Assembly: GCA_038255145.1 (NCBI GenBank)
Contig: JBBSLP010000035.1
Coordinates: 1 to 59,271, forward strand
Origin: WHTX01 sp038255145
GTDB lineage: Bacteria; Actinomycetota; Acidimicrobiia; Acidimicrobiales; CAIXPF01
Length of the DNA stretch: 59,271 nucleotides
Reading direction: 5' to 3'
A program made the position numbers and the translations under genes. The notes beneath the pieces are model-generated. The model saw only the letters and a list, made by a program, of their open reading frames with translations, ran no database searches and was not told the DNA's origin. How positions within the stretch are numbered: the first letter of the stretch is position 1; each line of letters starts with the position of its first letter. Positions 8,025-16,100 of this stretch are shown here, piece after piece.

Positions 8025-8715
8025 ATGAACGACCGCTTGGCCCGGCTGTGCTCCGACGAGCACCGCGCCTTCATCGCCATCCTCGTGTCGGTGGCCGTCC
8101 CCGTGTTCCTGCAGGGGATGGCCTACCTCGTGGTGCCCTCCATCGCCGGAGACAGGGCCACCCACGGTGTTCCTCACCCTGGTGGGGTGGAACACGTTCG
8201 CCGCCACCTACGTGCTCACGTCACGCACCTTCGCTGGTGTGGACAGCGACGAGTTCCGCCGCCGCATGGCCCAGCGCAGCACCCGGCGCCCCTGGGTGTG
8301 GCGGGTCCTGCTCCGGGGAGGGGACGGCCCGTCGTTCACCCTCGAGTCGACGGTCGTGGCCTTTGCCGTGGTGCTCGTCCTGCCCCACGTGCGGGGCATC
8401 GAGATCGACGACTGGCTGCTGGTCCCCCTGTCCACGACCATCCTGCTGAGCTGCTGGGGCCTCGGCGTGTACGCCTACGCCCTGCACTACGCCCAGCACG
8501 ACCTCGCCACCCCCGCCCTGCAGTTCCCCGGTGATCGCACCTCGGCCTTCGCCGACCACCTCTACTTCTCCATCGCCGTGTCGACGACGTTCGGGACCAC
8601 CGACATCGACATCATCAGCCCCGAGATGCGCCGGGTGGTGAACTTCCACACCGTGCTCACCTTCGTCTACAACTCGGTCATCGTGGCCCTGCTGGTGTCA
8701 TTGCTGGTTCGCTGA
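8025..8715 (+). pseudogene. DUF1345 family membrane protein with single frameshift
   Basis: The start (MNDRLARLCSDEHRAFIAIL then a hydrophobic helix ending VVPSIAGDRA) is in one frame. The rest (VFLTLVGWNTFAATYVLTSRTFAG through SVIVALLVSLLVR) is in another. The switch falls at about 8150-8166 and needs only one base. Together the parts make a DUF1345 protein of about 230 residues with four or five membrane segments and the family motif YFSIAVSTTFGTTDI. Function is unknown. Because the shift is one base it may be a sequencing error. A perfect 14-bp hairpin follows the stop. Confidence 0.7.
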
Positions 8716-8724
8716 TCCCGACGC

Positions 8725-8755
8725 GGCGATGCGCACCGCTACGGTGCGCATCGCC
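8725..8755. terminator. Perfect 14-bp hairpin, probable bidirectional terminator
   Basis: Arms at 8725-8738 and 8742-8755 are exact inverted repeats (GGCGATGCGCACCG) with a 3-nt loop CTA. It lies 9 nt after the DUF1345 stop and 17 nt after the end of the convergent broken gene, so it can serve both. No T-run is present. Confidence 0.75.
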
Positions 8756-8772
8756 CGGACCACGGGGGACGA

Positions 8773-9183
8773 TCAGACGCGTGCGGCGCTGATGGTGCTG
8801 CGGAAGTGGGCATCAACCCATGGTCGTTGCCGTCGATCTGCATCGACAGGCTCCGACCGTCGGCACTGACGGCACCGGACAGGGTGGTCCCTTCAATCAT
8901 GCTCGGCGTCCGGACCATGGGGATCTGAGGGATGTACCCGTTGAACCGATTGCCCTGCGATGCCAGCGAGATGTAGTTGAAGGTGACGTCGGCGCCCCCG
9001 TGCGTGCCGTACTGGAAGGCGGAGTGCATCTCCACGGCGCCGGGCGAGGCCAGCGTCCCCGGGTCGGTGGCCAGGTCGAGGTGGAACCGGTTGCTGCGAG
9101 CACGGCGACGGTGCCGACCAACCGGAGCCGTGGCGTGCCGGAAGCGTTGCGGGTGCTGAGACCGTTGCGGCTGCTGAAGACAT
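8773..9183 (-). pseudogene. Secreted protein of unknown family, several frameshifts
   Basis: ATG 9183 on the minus strand follows an excellent ribosome site (GAGGAGGGG). Three frames are needed to read the gene. A signal-peptide-like stretch (TPRLRLVGTVAVLAATG) comes first. Next is a body with GTLASPGAVEMHSAFQYGTH and SQGNRFNGYIPQIPMVRTPS. A tail (WVDAHFRSTISAARV) follows, with its stop at 8773-8775. Each piece has normal codon use, so the gene seems recently broken or badly sequenced. The short mature part (about 100 residues) suggests missing sequence after the signal peptide. The family is not recognised. Confidence 0.5.
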
Positions 9184-9248
9184 GGAAGCCCCTCCTCGTG
9201 ACACGTCCCGGCCCGTTTGCCGGACGACCAAGGGGAGGCCGCAGGTGC

Positions 9249-9270
9249 CCGGTTGGTTGCAGCCAACCGG
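9249..9270. repeat. 8-bp perfect inverted repeat in an intergenic region
   Basis: CCGGTTGG (9249-9256) and CCAACCGG (9263-9270) flank a 6-nt loop, between the start of the minus-strand broken secreted gene and the plus-strand glycosyltransferase. It could be an operator or a small hairpin. The rest of 9184-9384 shows nothing further. Confidence 0.35.
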
Positions 9271-9384
9271 TGACCGGGGCGACGCCGCCGTCAGAGCCGA
9301 CTGAGGGACAACCCCTAGTGCCCCGTTTCGTGACGGTCGTCTCCCCCGATGCGCGCCCGCCGTGACGCCCGCAGCATCGAGGGC

Positions 9385-10041
9385 ATGGAGACCTCGCCTG
9401 TTACCGCCATGGACGTCACCGTCGTCGTCGCCACCTTCGGCGAACGCCGCTGGGCCGACGTGGCCCTGGGCCGAGCCATCCCCTCGGCCCAGGCCCTGCG
9501 CGTGCCCGTGGTCCACGCCCACCGCCCCACCCGCCACGAGGCGCTCAACGCAGGACTGGCCGCGGTGCGCACCACCTGGGTGTGCCACCTCGAGGCCGAC
9601 GACGAGCTCGAGCCCGGCTTCATGGCGGCCATGGCCGCGGGCACCGCCGACCTGCGGGCACCGTCGGTCCGCCAGACCCGGCGGGGGGCGGAGGGCGCCC
9701 ACGCCCGCATGCCCAAGGTGCCGGGCCACGCCCACGCCTGTGACGGCGCCTGCCTCGAACAGGGCAACTGGTTGGCCCCGGGAACCGTGGCCCGTACCGC
9801 CCTGATCCGCCAGGTGGGCGGGTGGCGGGACTGGCCGGCGGAGGGTGACTGGGACGTGTGGCTGCGCTGCCACCTGGCCGGGGCCACGGTGCAAGCGGTC
9901 CCCGGCGCCGTGTACCGCGAGCGGTGCCGGGCCGGAGCCCGACGTCGTGCCGTCTCCCGCCTCGACCTGGTGGAAACCCGCTGGGCCATCCACCAGGCCT
10001 GCCTGCGCCCGGCGGCACCGGGGTCGCGGGCCTGCGCCTGA
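9385..10041 (+). CDS. Family 2 glycosyltransferase (GT-A fold)
   Basis: This protein of about 218 residues has a GT2 N-terminus (MDVTVVVATFGERRWADVAL) and a DxD-type nucleotide-sugar motif (CHLEADDELEPGF). A later WPAEGDWDVWLRCHLAGA corresponds to the acceptor-side ED motif region. No membrane segment is seen. It would transfer a sugar from a nucleotide donor, but donor and acceptor are unknown. Three starts are possible (9349, 9385, 9409). 9385 is a compromise, since none has a well-spaced ribosome site and the conserved part begins at 9409. Confidence 0.78.
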   Translation: METSPVTAMDVTVVVATFGERRWADVALGRAIPSAQALRVPVVHAHRPTRHEALNAGLAAVRTTWVCHLEADDELEPGFMAAMAAGTADLRAPSVRQTRRGAEGAHARMPKVPGHAHACDGACLEQGNWLAPGTVARTALIRQVGGWRDWPAEGDWDVWLRCHLAGATVQAVPGAVYRERCRAGARRRAVSRLDLVETRWAIHQACLRPAAPGSRACA

Positions 10042-10085
10042 CGACCCCCGTTCGCTGCCGGCGGTGGATGGCGGGTCCGCGTGGC

Positions 10086-10091
10086 TAGCGT
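10086..10091 (+). promoter_or_regulatory. -10 element TAGCGT of a leaderless promoter (FMN reductase gene)
   Basis: TAGCGT lies 9 nt before the ATG at 10101, with no Shine-Dalgarno between. Transcription would start very close to the ATG. Confidence 0.45.
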
Positions 10092-10100
10092 CGGGCGGCC

Positions 10101-10658
10101 ATGGACGACGGTGTGCGCGTGCTGCTCATCTCGGGGAGCCTGCGAGCGGGGTCGACCAACACCGCCGCCCTGCTCACGGCCCGAGCGGTGGCGCCTGACC
10201 GCGTCGATGCCCTGCTCTACGGGGACCTCGATCAGCTCCCCCACTTCAACCCCGACGACGACGTCGAGCCCCTGCACCCCGCCGTGGCCTCGTTGCGGGC
10301 CCTGCTGCGGGACAGCGACGCCGTGCTCGTGTCGACGCCCGAGTACGCCGGTGCCCTGCCGGGCTCGTTCAAGAACCTGCTCGACTGGACGGTGGGCGAC
10401 GCCGGGGTGCACGGGCGGCCCACGGCGTGGATCAACGCGTCGTCCTCGCCCCTGGGGGCGACCGCCGCCCACGAATCGCTGCGGCGGGTGTTGACCTACA
10501 CCGAGGCCGACCTGGTGGACGAGGCCTGCGTGGCCGTCCCCGTGCGTCGTGATGCCATCGGCCCCGACGGCGTGGTCACCGATCCCGCCACCCGGGCGGG
10601 CATCGCCGACGCCGTCGAGGCCCTGGTGGCGCGGGTCGACGAGCGTCGCCGCCGCTGA
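10101..10658 (+). CDS. NADPH-dependent FMN reductase
   Basis: This 185-residue flavodoxin-like protein has the FMN phosphate loop SGSLRAGSTN at 11-20 and the family signature PEYAGALPGSFKNLLDWT around residues 78-96. Members reduce FMN or quinone- or azo-type compounds with NADPH in the cytoplasm. Length is normal and the fold complete. The start is supported by a TAGCGT element 9 nt upstream. It is convergent with the enoyl-CoA hydratase gene, 24 bp away. Confidence 0.9.
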   Translation: MDDGVRVLLISGSLRAGSTNTAALLTARAVAPDRVDALLYGDLDQLPHFNPDDDVEPLHPAVASLRALLRDSDAVLVSTPEYAGALPGSFKNLLDWTVGDAGVHGRPTAWINASSSPLGATAAHESLRRVLTYTEADLVDEACVAVPVRRDAIGPDGVVTDPATRAGIADAVEALVARVDERRRR

Positions 10659-10682
10659 CGAGCCTGGGGCCGGGCCGAGGGC

Positions 10683-11480
10683 TCAGCGACCGTTGAAGGT
10701 GGCCGGCCGCTTCTCGAGGAAGGCGGCCACGCTCTCGCGGTGGTCCTCGGTGCGCAGCAGGTCCCTTCCGGCCCCGGCGATGAACTCGCGGAGCTGCGCC
10801 CTCTGGCCGGTCATGGCCAGGCGCAATGCGTGCTTGGCCGCCTGGACGGCCAGGGGTGGGTTGGCCGCCAGTTGGCCGGCCAGCTCCCGGGCCGCGGCCT
10901 GCAGGTCCCCGTGGGCCACGACGCGCGACACCAGCCCCATGGAGCCGGCCCGGGCGGCGTCGATGGTCTCGCCCCCCATGAGCAGTTCGGCCGCAGCGGC
11001 GGCCCCCACGATGGCCGGCAGCAGCTCGAAGCTGTCGGCTCCGGCGATGATGGCCCGGCGCACGAACATCTCGGAGAAGCGGGCCCGCTCCGAGGCGATG
11101 CGGATGTCGGCCAGCAGCGCCAGCTCCATGCCGTAGCCGATGGCGGCGCCGTTCACCGCGGCGATGACCGGCTTGCGGCACCGGCGGATGGGGCCGCCAG
11201 GCAGCTCGAGCTCGCCCGAGGACAAGCGCCGGGACAGCTCGGCCGCCCCGCTGCCCAGCAACTTCTTGACGTTGTCCCCGGCGCAGAAGCCGGGATCGGT
11301 GCCGGTGAAGACCACGGCCCGCACCTCGACGTCCTCGTCGGCGCGGCGGAACGCTGCGCTGAGCTGGGCGTACCCGTCGTAGTCCAAGGCGTTGTACACC
11401 TCGGGATCGTCGAGGGTCACCGTGGCGATGCCCTCCTCCACCTCGTAGCGCACGGTCTGCACCGCGGTCTCGTCGGCCAT
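10683..11480 (-). CDS. Enoyl-CoA hydratase/isomerase family protein
   Basis: This 265-residue crotonase-fold protein has the oxyanion-hole motifs GFCAGDNVKKLL (around 65-74) and VNGAAIGYGMELALLADIRIA (109-129). The segment that carries the second catalytic acid in true hydratases reads FSEMFVRRAIIAGADS here, which differs from the usual LGLIPGGGGT. The reaction (hydration, isomerisation or other) is therefore uncertain. ATG 11480 has a strong site (GAGGGGG) upstream; the frame is open further to 11678 without a better start. Confidence 0.87.
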   Translation of the reverse strand: MADETAVQTVRYEVEEGIATVTLDDPEVYNALDYDGYAQLSAAFRRADEDVEVRAVVFTGTDPGFCAGDNVKKLLGSGAAELSRRLSSGELELPGGPIRRCRKPVIAAVNGAAIGYGMELALLADIRIASERARFSEMFVRRAIIAGADSFELLPAIVGAAAAAELLMGGETIDAARAGSMGLVSRVVAHGDLQAAARELAGQLAANPPLAVQAAKHALRLAMTGQRAQLREFIAGAGRDLLRTEDHRESVAAFLEKRPATFNGR

Positions 11481-11569
11481 GTCGTCCCCCTCAGGCTCGG
11501 TCCGGGCACCGTAGTCGGACACCGGCATCGCTCCGGCCGTTGGCCACTCTGAGCGTCGATGTAGGCCGG

Positions 11570-11575
11570 TAGCGT
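11570..11575 (+). promoter_or_regulatory. -10 element TAGCGT before a broken gene
   Basis: TAGCGT lies 4 nt before a GTG at 11580, the geometry seen at intact leaderless genes in this window. It suggests a real promoter in front of the remnant that follows. Confidence 0.35.
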
Positions 11576-11579
11576 GGTC

Positions 11580-11817
11580 GTGCTTCCCGACCCTGTGCTG
11601 GGTCATCGACCAGGACGTGAACACCTGCGGGCCCACCGACCTCGACATCGGGGCCGGCCGGAGCCTGGTCAACACCACCGCCTACCCCGGCGGTCAGGCC
11701 CACCAGACGGTCCCCGCCGGCGAGGCCGTCGCCGTCTCCACCCCCGGCGGCCAACAGCTCTGGGCCTTCACCAGCACCAGCGAGGGGGTCAGCGCCCGCT
11801 GGCGGGCGCCGGCTGGG
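11580..11817 (+). pseudogene. Remnant of an unidentified gene (two frames)
   Basis: A GTG start behind a TAGCGT element enters one frame. The protein-like stretch downstream (CWVIDQDVNTCGPTDLDIGA, SLVNTTAYPGGQAHQTVPAG, WAFTSTSEGVSARW) is in another. No stop is reached before the frame collides with the convergent DUF2630 gene. The composition (Thr, Gly, two Cys) suggests an extracytoplasmic domain, but the family is not recognised. It is probably another gene with its interior or signal-peptide region lost. Confidence 0.35.
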
Positions 11818-12060
11818 CTACTGCTGGTAGCGCTCGACGGTGTCGGCGTCGCGCACGCTGACCTCCTCGGGGTCCAAGCCCGCGCTTCGGCGGGCCCGCC
11901 GGCGACGGAGCAGGTCCCAGCACTGGTCCAGGGCCACCTCGATCTTCTGCAGCCGGTCGACCTTGTCGGGGTCGATCCCCTCGCCGCGGTGGGCCTCCTC
12001 GAGGGTGTGCTCCTCGCCGACGAGGTCGCTGATCCGCTGCAGGATCTCCTGGTCGTCCAT
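11818..12060 (-). CDS. DUF2630 family protein
   Basis: This 80-residue charged helical protein begins DDQEILQRISDLVGEEHTLE, has KIEVALDQCWDLLRRRRARR in the middle and ends VRDADTVERYQQ, as DUF2630 proteins do. Function is unknown. The ATG at 12060 has a good ribosome site (GAGAGGAG). It lies downstream of the DksA-like gene on the same strand. Confidence 0.88.
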   Translation of the reverse strand: MDDQEILQRISDLVGEEHTLEEAHRGEGIDPDKVDRLQKIEVALDQCWDLLRRRRARRSAGLDPEEVSVRDADTVERYQQ

Positions 12061-12143
12061 GTCGACTCCTCTCGGCGCCGCCGGGGCGGGGCGCGGCCCG
12101 CATCCTGTGCCCGTCGCCGTCCGGCGTCAACGCCCGGGCCCGG

Positions 12144-12524
12144 TCAGCCGGGACGGAAGGGCGAGCCCTCGGCGGCGCAGGTCACGCACAGTCGGGCGCC
12201 GGGCAGGGCGGCCAGGCGCTCGGCGCCGATGGGACCGGCGCAGGACTCGCAGCGGCCGAAGTCCCCGGCGTCGAGGCGTTCGAGGGCGCGGTCGAGATCG
12301 ACCAGGTTGCGCCGGGCCTGGTCGCGCAGGGCCGACACCTGGGCCCGTTCGAAGGCGATGGTGGCCCCCTCGGGATCATGCTCGTCGTCGGTGGAGGTGA
12401 GCTCGGACGAAGCCACGATGCCGTCGAAGTCCCGGGTCAGGCCCTCGATCTGCGCCACCGTGCGCTCGCGCTCGGCCGCGATGGCCGCCCGGGTGTCGCC
12501 ATCGTCGTCACCGCCGCGGTCCAC
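12144..12524 (-). CDS. TraR/DksA family zinc-finger protein
   Basis: This protein of about 126 residues has an N-terminal coiled coil (AAIAAERERTVAQIEGLTRD to ARRNLVDLDRALERL). A C4 zinc finger of the DksA/TraR type follows: DFGRCESCAGPIGAERLAAL then CVTC. Family members enter the RNA polymerase secondary channel, though in actinobacteria many similar proteins are uncharacterised. GTG 12524 is the chosen start and TTG 12536 is possible. Upstream of that the frame runs into an 18-bp tandem repeat and reads SCSADR units that are not part of the family. Confidence 0.8.
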   Translation of the reverse strand: MDRGGDDDGDTRAAIAAERERTVAQIEGLTRDFDGIVASSELTSTDDEHDPEGATIAFERAQVSALRDQARRNLVDLDRALERLDAGDFGRCESCAGPIGAERLAALPGARLCVTCAAEGSPFRPG

Positions 12525-12540
12525 GGCCTCCAGCAAACAC

Positions 12541-12612
12541 GATCTGTCAGCCGAACACGATCTGTCAGCCGAACACGATCTGTCAGCCGAACACGATCTG
12601 TCAGCCGAACAC
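12541..12612. repeat. 18-bp tandem repeat, four copies
   Basis: Four exact copies of GATCTGTCAGCCGAACAC occupy 12541-12558, 12559-12576, 12577-12594 and 12595-12612, followed by a partial GATCTG. On the minus strand each unit reads QIVFG-stop, a copy of the last codons of the upstream GNAT gene. The array therefore arose by duplication of the gene end and fills the gap to the DksA-like gene. Confidence 0.95.
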
Positions 12613-13122
12613 GATCTGGAGGTACACGACATCGAGCCAGCGATCGAACTTGCGCCCCACCTGGCGCAGCTGGCCCACCCGCTCGAAGCCCAGACCCTCG
12701 TGCAGGGCCAGGGAGGCGGTGTTGTCGGCATCGACCCGGGCCACCAGTGCGTGCCACCCCCCGGTGCGGGCGGCGTCGACCATGCGCAGGACCAGGGAGC
12801 GGCCCACCCCCCGGCCCCGCTGGTCGGCCCGGACGTGCACCGAGTGCTCGACGGTGTGGCGGTACCCGGGGAAAGGGTCGAAGGGGCCGAACGAGGCGAA
12901 GCCGACGACGTCGTCGTCCCTGGTGGCCACCTCGACCGGGAAGCCTGCGTCCTGCCGGGCCCGGGCCCAGACCATGCGGTCGTCGAGGCTCACGGGGTCG
13001 TCGCGGTAGATGGCGGTGGTGGTGGCGATGACCTCGTTGTAGATGGCCACCAGGGAGGCCAGGTCGTCGTCGGCCAGGGGCCGGATCACCAGGGGGCCGG
13101 AGGTGGATCCGTCGGGCGACAT
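12601..13122 (-). CDS. GNAT acetyltransferase, phosphinothricin N-acetyltransferase-like
   Basis: This 173-residue protein resembles the Bar/Pat subgroup of GNATs: LVAIYNEVIATTTAIYRDDP near the N-terminus, VEHSVHVRADQRGRGVGRSL as acetyl-CoA site (QRGRGVG), and LHEGLGFERVGQLRQVGRKF at the C-terminus. Such enzymes acetylate the amino group of phosphinothricin or methionine sulfone-type compounds; the natural substrate here is unknown. The stop codon lies inside the first unit (minus-strand order) of the 18-bp tandem repeat, and the protein end LQIVFG is what the repeat duplicates. Confidence 0.85.
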   Translation of the reverse strand: MSPDGSTSGPLVIRPLADDDLASLVAIYNEVIATTTAIYRDDPVSLDDRMVWARARQDAGFPVEVATRDDDVVGFASFGPFDPFPGYRHTVEHSVHVRADQRGRGVGRSLVLRMVDAARTGGWHALVARVDADNTASLALHEGLGFERVGQLRQVGRKFDRWLDVVYLQIVFG

Positions 13123-13160
13123 GGGCCCAGTGTGGCCGGTGACGGCCGGCGGCCTGCGGG

Positions 13161-16100
13161 TCAGGCCGACAGGCTGAGGTGGGCGGCGGCGGGCGTCACC
13201 AGCAGGCGCTCGGCGTCGTGGGGGGGCACCGGACGGGAGAAGTAGAAGCCCTGGCCGACGTCGCAGCCGAGCAGGCGCAGGAAGGCGACCTGCTCCCCGC
13301 CCTCGATGCCCTCGGCCACCACGGTCATGCCCGCGGCGTGGGCCATCTCGACGATGGAGCGGATCTGGATGCGGGCCCGGGCGTCGGAGCCCTCGGTGAG
13401 GCCGGAGATGAGCTTCCGGTCGATCTTGATCACGGTGTAGGGCAGCAGCTGGAGGTTGGCGTAGCTGGCGAACCCGGTGCCGAAGTCGTCGGCGGCCAGT
13501 TCGACGCCGAGATCGGTGACCGCCTCGAGCCGACCCCGGATCTCGGGGGAGTCAACGTCCACGTCGACGCTCTCGGTCAGCTCCACCACGAGAGCGCCCG
13601 GCGGCAGCTCGTGGCGTTCGAGGGTGGTGCGGATGAGGTCGACCAGGCCGACCTCGCGCAGGTGGCGGGGGGAGAGGTTGATGTTCATCATCAGGCTGTC
13701 GTCGGCGAAGTCGTGGCGCCACACGGCCAGCTGGCGGACGGCCTCGTCGAGCACCCACTCGGTGATGGGCACGATGAGGCCGCTCTCCTCGGCCAGGGGG
13801 ATGAACGACGCCGGCGCCACCAGGCCCCGCGTGGGGTGCTGCCAGCGCACCAGGGCTTCGAAGCCCTTGACCCGACCGCTGCGCAACTCGACCAGGGGCT
13901 GGTAGTAGAGCATCAGCTCGCGCCGCTCGAGGACCTGGCTCAGGTCGTTCATCAGGTCGAGCTGCTCGGTCACCGACACGTGCATGGCGGGGTCGAACAC
14001 GACCACCTGGGACTTGCCGTCCCGCTTGGCCGCGTACATGGCCGTGTCCGCGTTGCGCATCAGGTCGCCGAGGTCGGTGGTCTCGCCCTCGGCGAAGGCG
14101 ATGCCGATGCTGGCGTCGATGCGCAGCTCGCGGCCCCGCAGCCGGAAGGGGACCTGCAGGGCAGCCCGGATGCGCTCCGCGGCGTCCACGGCGGTGGCCC
14201 GGTCGGCGCCGACCATGAGGATGGCGAACTCGTCGCCGCCCAGGCGGGCGCAGGTGTCCTCGGCCCTGGTGACGCAGCCCAGGCGGTCGGCCACCATGAC
14301 CAGCAGCTCATCACCGGTGGCGTGGCCCAGGCTGTCGTTGACCACCTTGAAGTGGTCGAGGTCGATGAAGAGCACGGCCACCGCGGGCCCGGCCAGGTCG
14401 GCCCGGTGCAGCAGGGCCACCTCGAGGCGCTGGCGCAACAGAACGCGGTTGCCCAGCCCGCTCAGATCGTCGTAGAGGGCCTGGTGGGCCAGGTCGAGCT
14501 CGAGGTCCTTGCGCACGCTCACGTCGTGGGCGTTGAGCACGATGCCCTGCACGGCGTGGTGGGCGCGCAGGTCGCTGATGGTCATGTCCAGCGTGCGCCA
14601 GCCGCCGCTGCCGTCGAGCACCCGCACCTCGACCCGGGTGGGCGGCCCCTCCTCGGAGGACAGCGACGCCAGGGCGTGCTCGAAGGTGGCCCGGTCGTCG
14701 AGGTGCACGAAGGGCACGAGCTCGCGGTCGACCATGTCGTCGGGCTGGTGGCCGAGGACGCGCAGCACGGAGGGGCTCACGTAGCTGACGATGCGGTCGT
14801 CGTCGAGCACGGCCACGACATCGCTCGAGTGCTGCACCAGGGCCCGGAAGCGGGCTTCGCTGCGGGTCAGCCGCTCGTCGGCCGTCTTGCGCTCGTCGAT
14901 GCCCCGCACCGTGACGACCAGGGTGCCGACGTTGGGATCGGTGCGCCGGTCGACGATCTGGGCCTCGCACCAGGTGCTGCCGTGCTCGACGTGCAGCACG
15001 CGCAGCTCGAGGGGGCCGGCCACGCCCGTGGCCCGGGCCTCGTCGACCAGGCCCAGGAGGGCGGCGTGGTCGGCCACCTCGACGAGCTCGTCGAGGTGGT
15101 GCCCGATGATGACGTCCTCGTTGACCCCGATGAGCTGCTCGCACGCCGGGGTGGCCCACACGACGGCCAGGTCGTCGTCGACCTGTACGACCAGGTCCAC
15201 CGAACCCTCGACCAGGGCCCGGAAGCGTCGCTCGGTGCGCCGCCGCTGGGTCTCCGCCGTCAGCTCCACCCGTTCCACGGCCACCGCGACCTCACGGGCC
15301 AGTCGATCGCAGGCGGCCACGGTCTCGTTGCCCGGCTGGCGATCGGCGAGGATGGTGATGACGGCCCGCAGCTCACCTGACACGACCAGGGGGGACAGGG
15401 CCAACCATTGGGCCCACGCCGGGGTGGCTGCGGCCAGGTCGTCGCCCCGGGGCACCCAGCTGTGGCCGGCGAGCAGGTGGGCGGCGATGTCGGGCCGGGC
15501 GCACCAGCGGGCCATGGCGGGGTCGTCGACCTTGGCCATGCGGGCCTCGACCCGACCGGCCTCGGGGGCGAGCAGGGCGATGGCCGCGTAGGCCACGATG
15601 GCGTCGACCTCGTCCTCACCCGCGCCGAGCAGCTGCTGGGCGGTGATGCCCAGCACCCGGTCCTGGGCCGCGGCCCGCTCCCGGCTGCGGGACAAGCCTC
15701 CGACGCGCAGCATGACCAGGATGGTGACCAGCACCCAGGCGGCCACGACCACGGGGGCCTCGAGGTTGAGGTTGGCCCGGTCGTGCAGCAGCAGGGTGAG
15801 GGGGGCGATGAGCACGGCGATGGTCATCCACACCAGCCGCCGTCGGGACATGGTGGGCAGGGGCTCCGCCGCCGGCTCGGCGAAGGACCCCATCGACGGG
15901 TGGAGGCTGGCTGAGCCGAGCCCGATGAACGTGATGGTGGTCACCACGGCGGCCACCATCCGCTGCCAGCCGAGCGAACTGCCCCCCGGCGCCAGGCCGA
16001 TGGAGGTCACCACGTCGGAGAGCACGGCCCCGACCGCGGTGAGGGCGAGGAGGTAGTACGACCTGGCTCGTACGCCGTCGCCGATGGCGAGGCGGGCGAC

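Noticed and set aside
12541..12612. CRISPR-like array
   Set aside because: The units are contiguous without spacers, only 18 bp long and derived from the end of a coding gene.
11617..13245. Open frame of 542 codons on plus across DUF2630, DksA and GNAT genes
   Set aside because: Only the first 65 codons or so look protein-like (listed as a remnant); the rest is antisense, including the tandem repeat read as SVSRTR units.
13179..15380. Long open frame (733 codons) on the plus strand opposite the GGDEF-EAL gene
   Set aside because: The translation is Gly/Val/His/Asp-rich antisense sequence, and the opposite strand encodes a clear domain protein.
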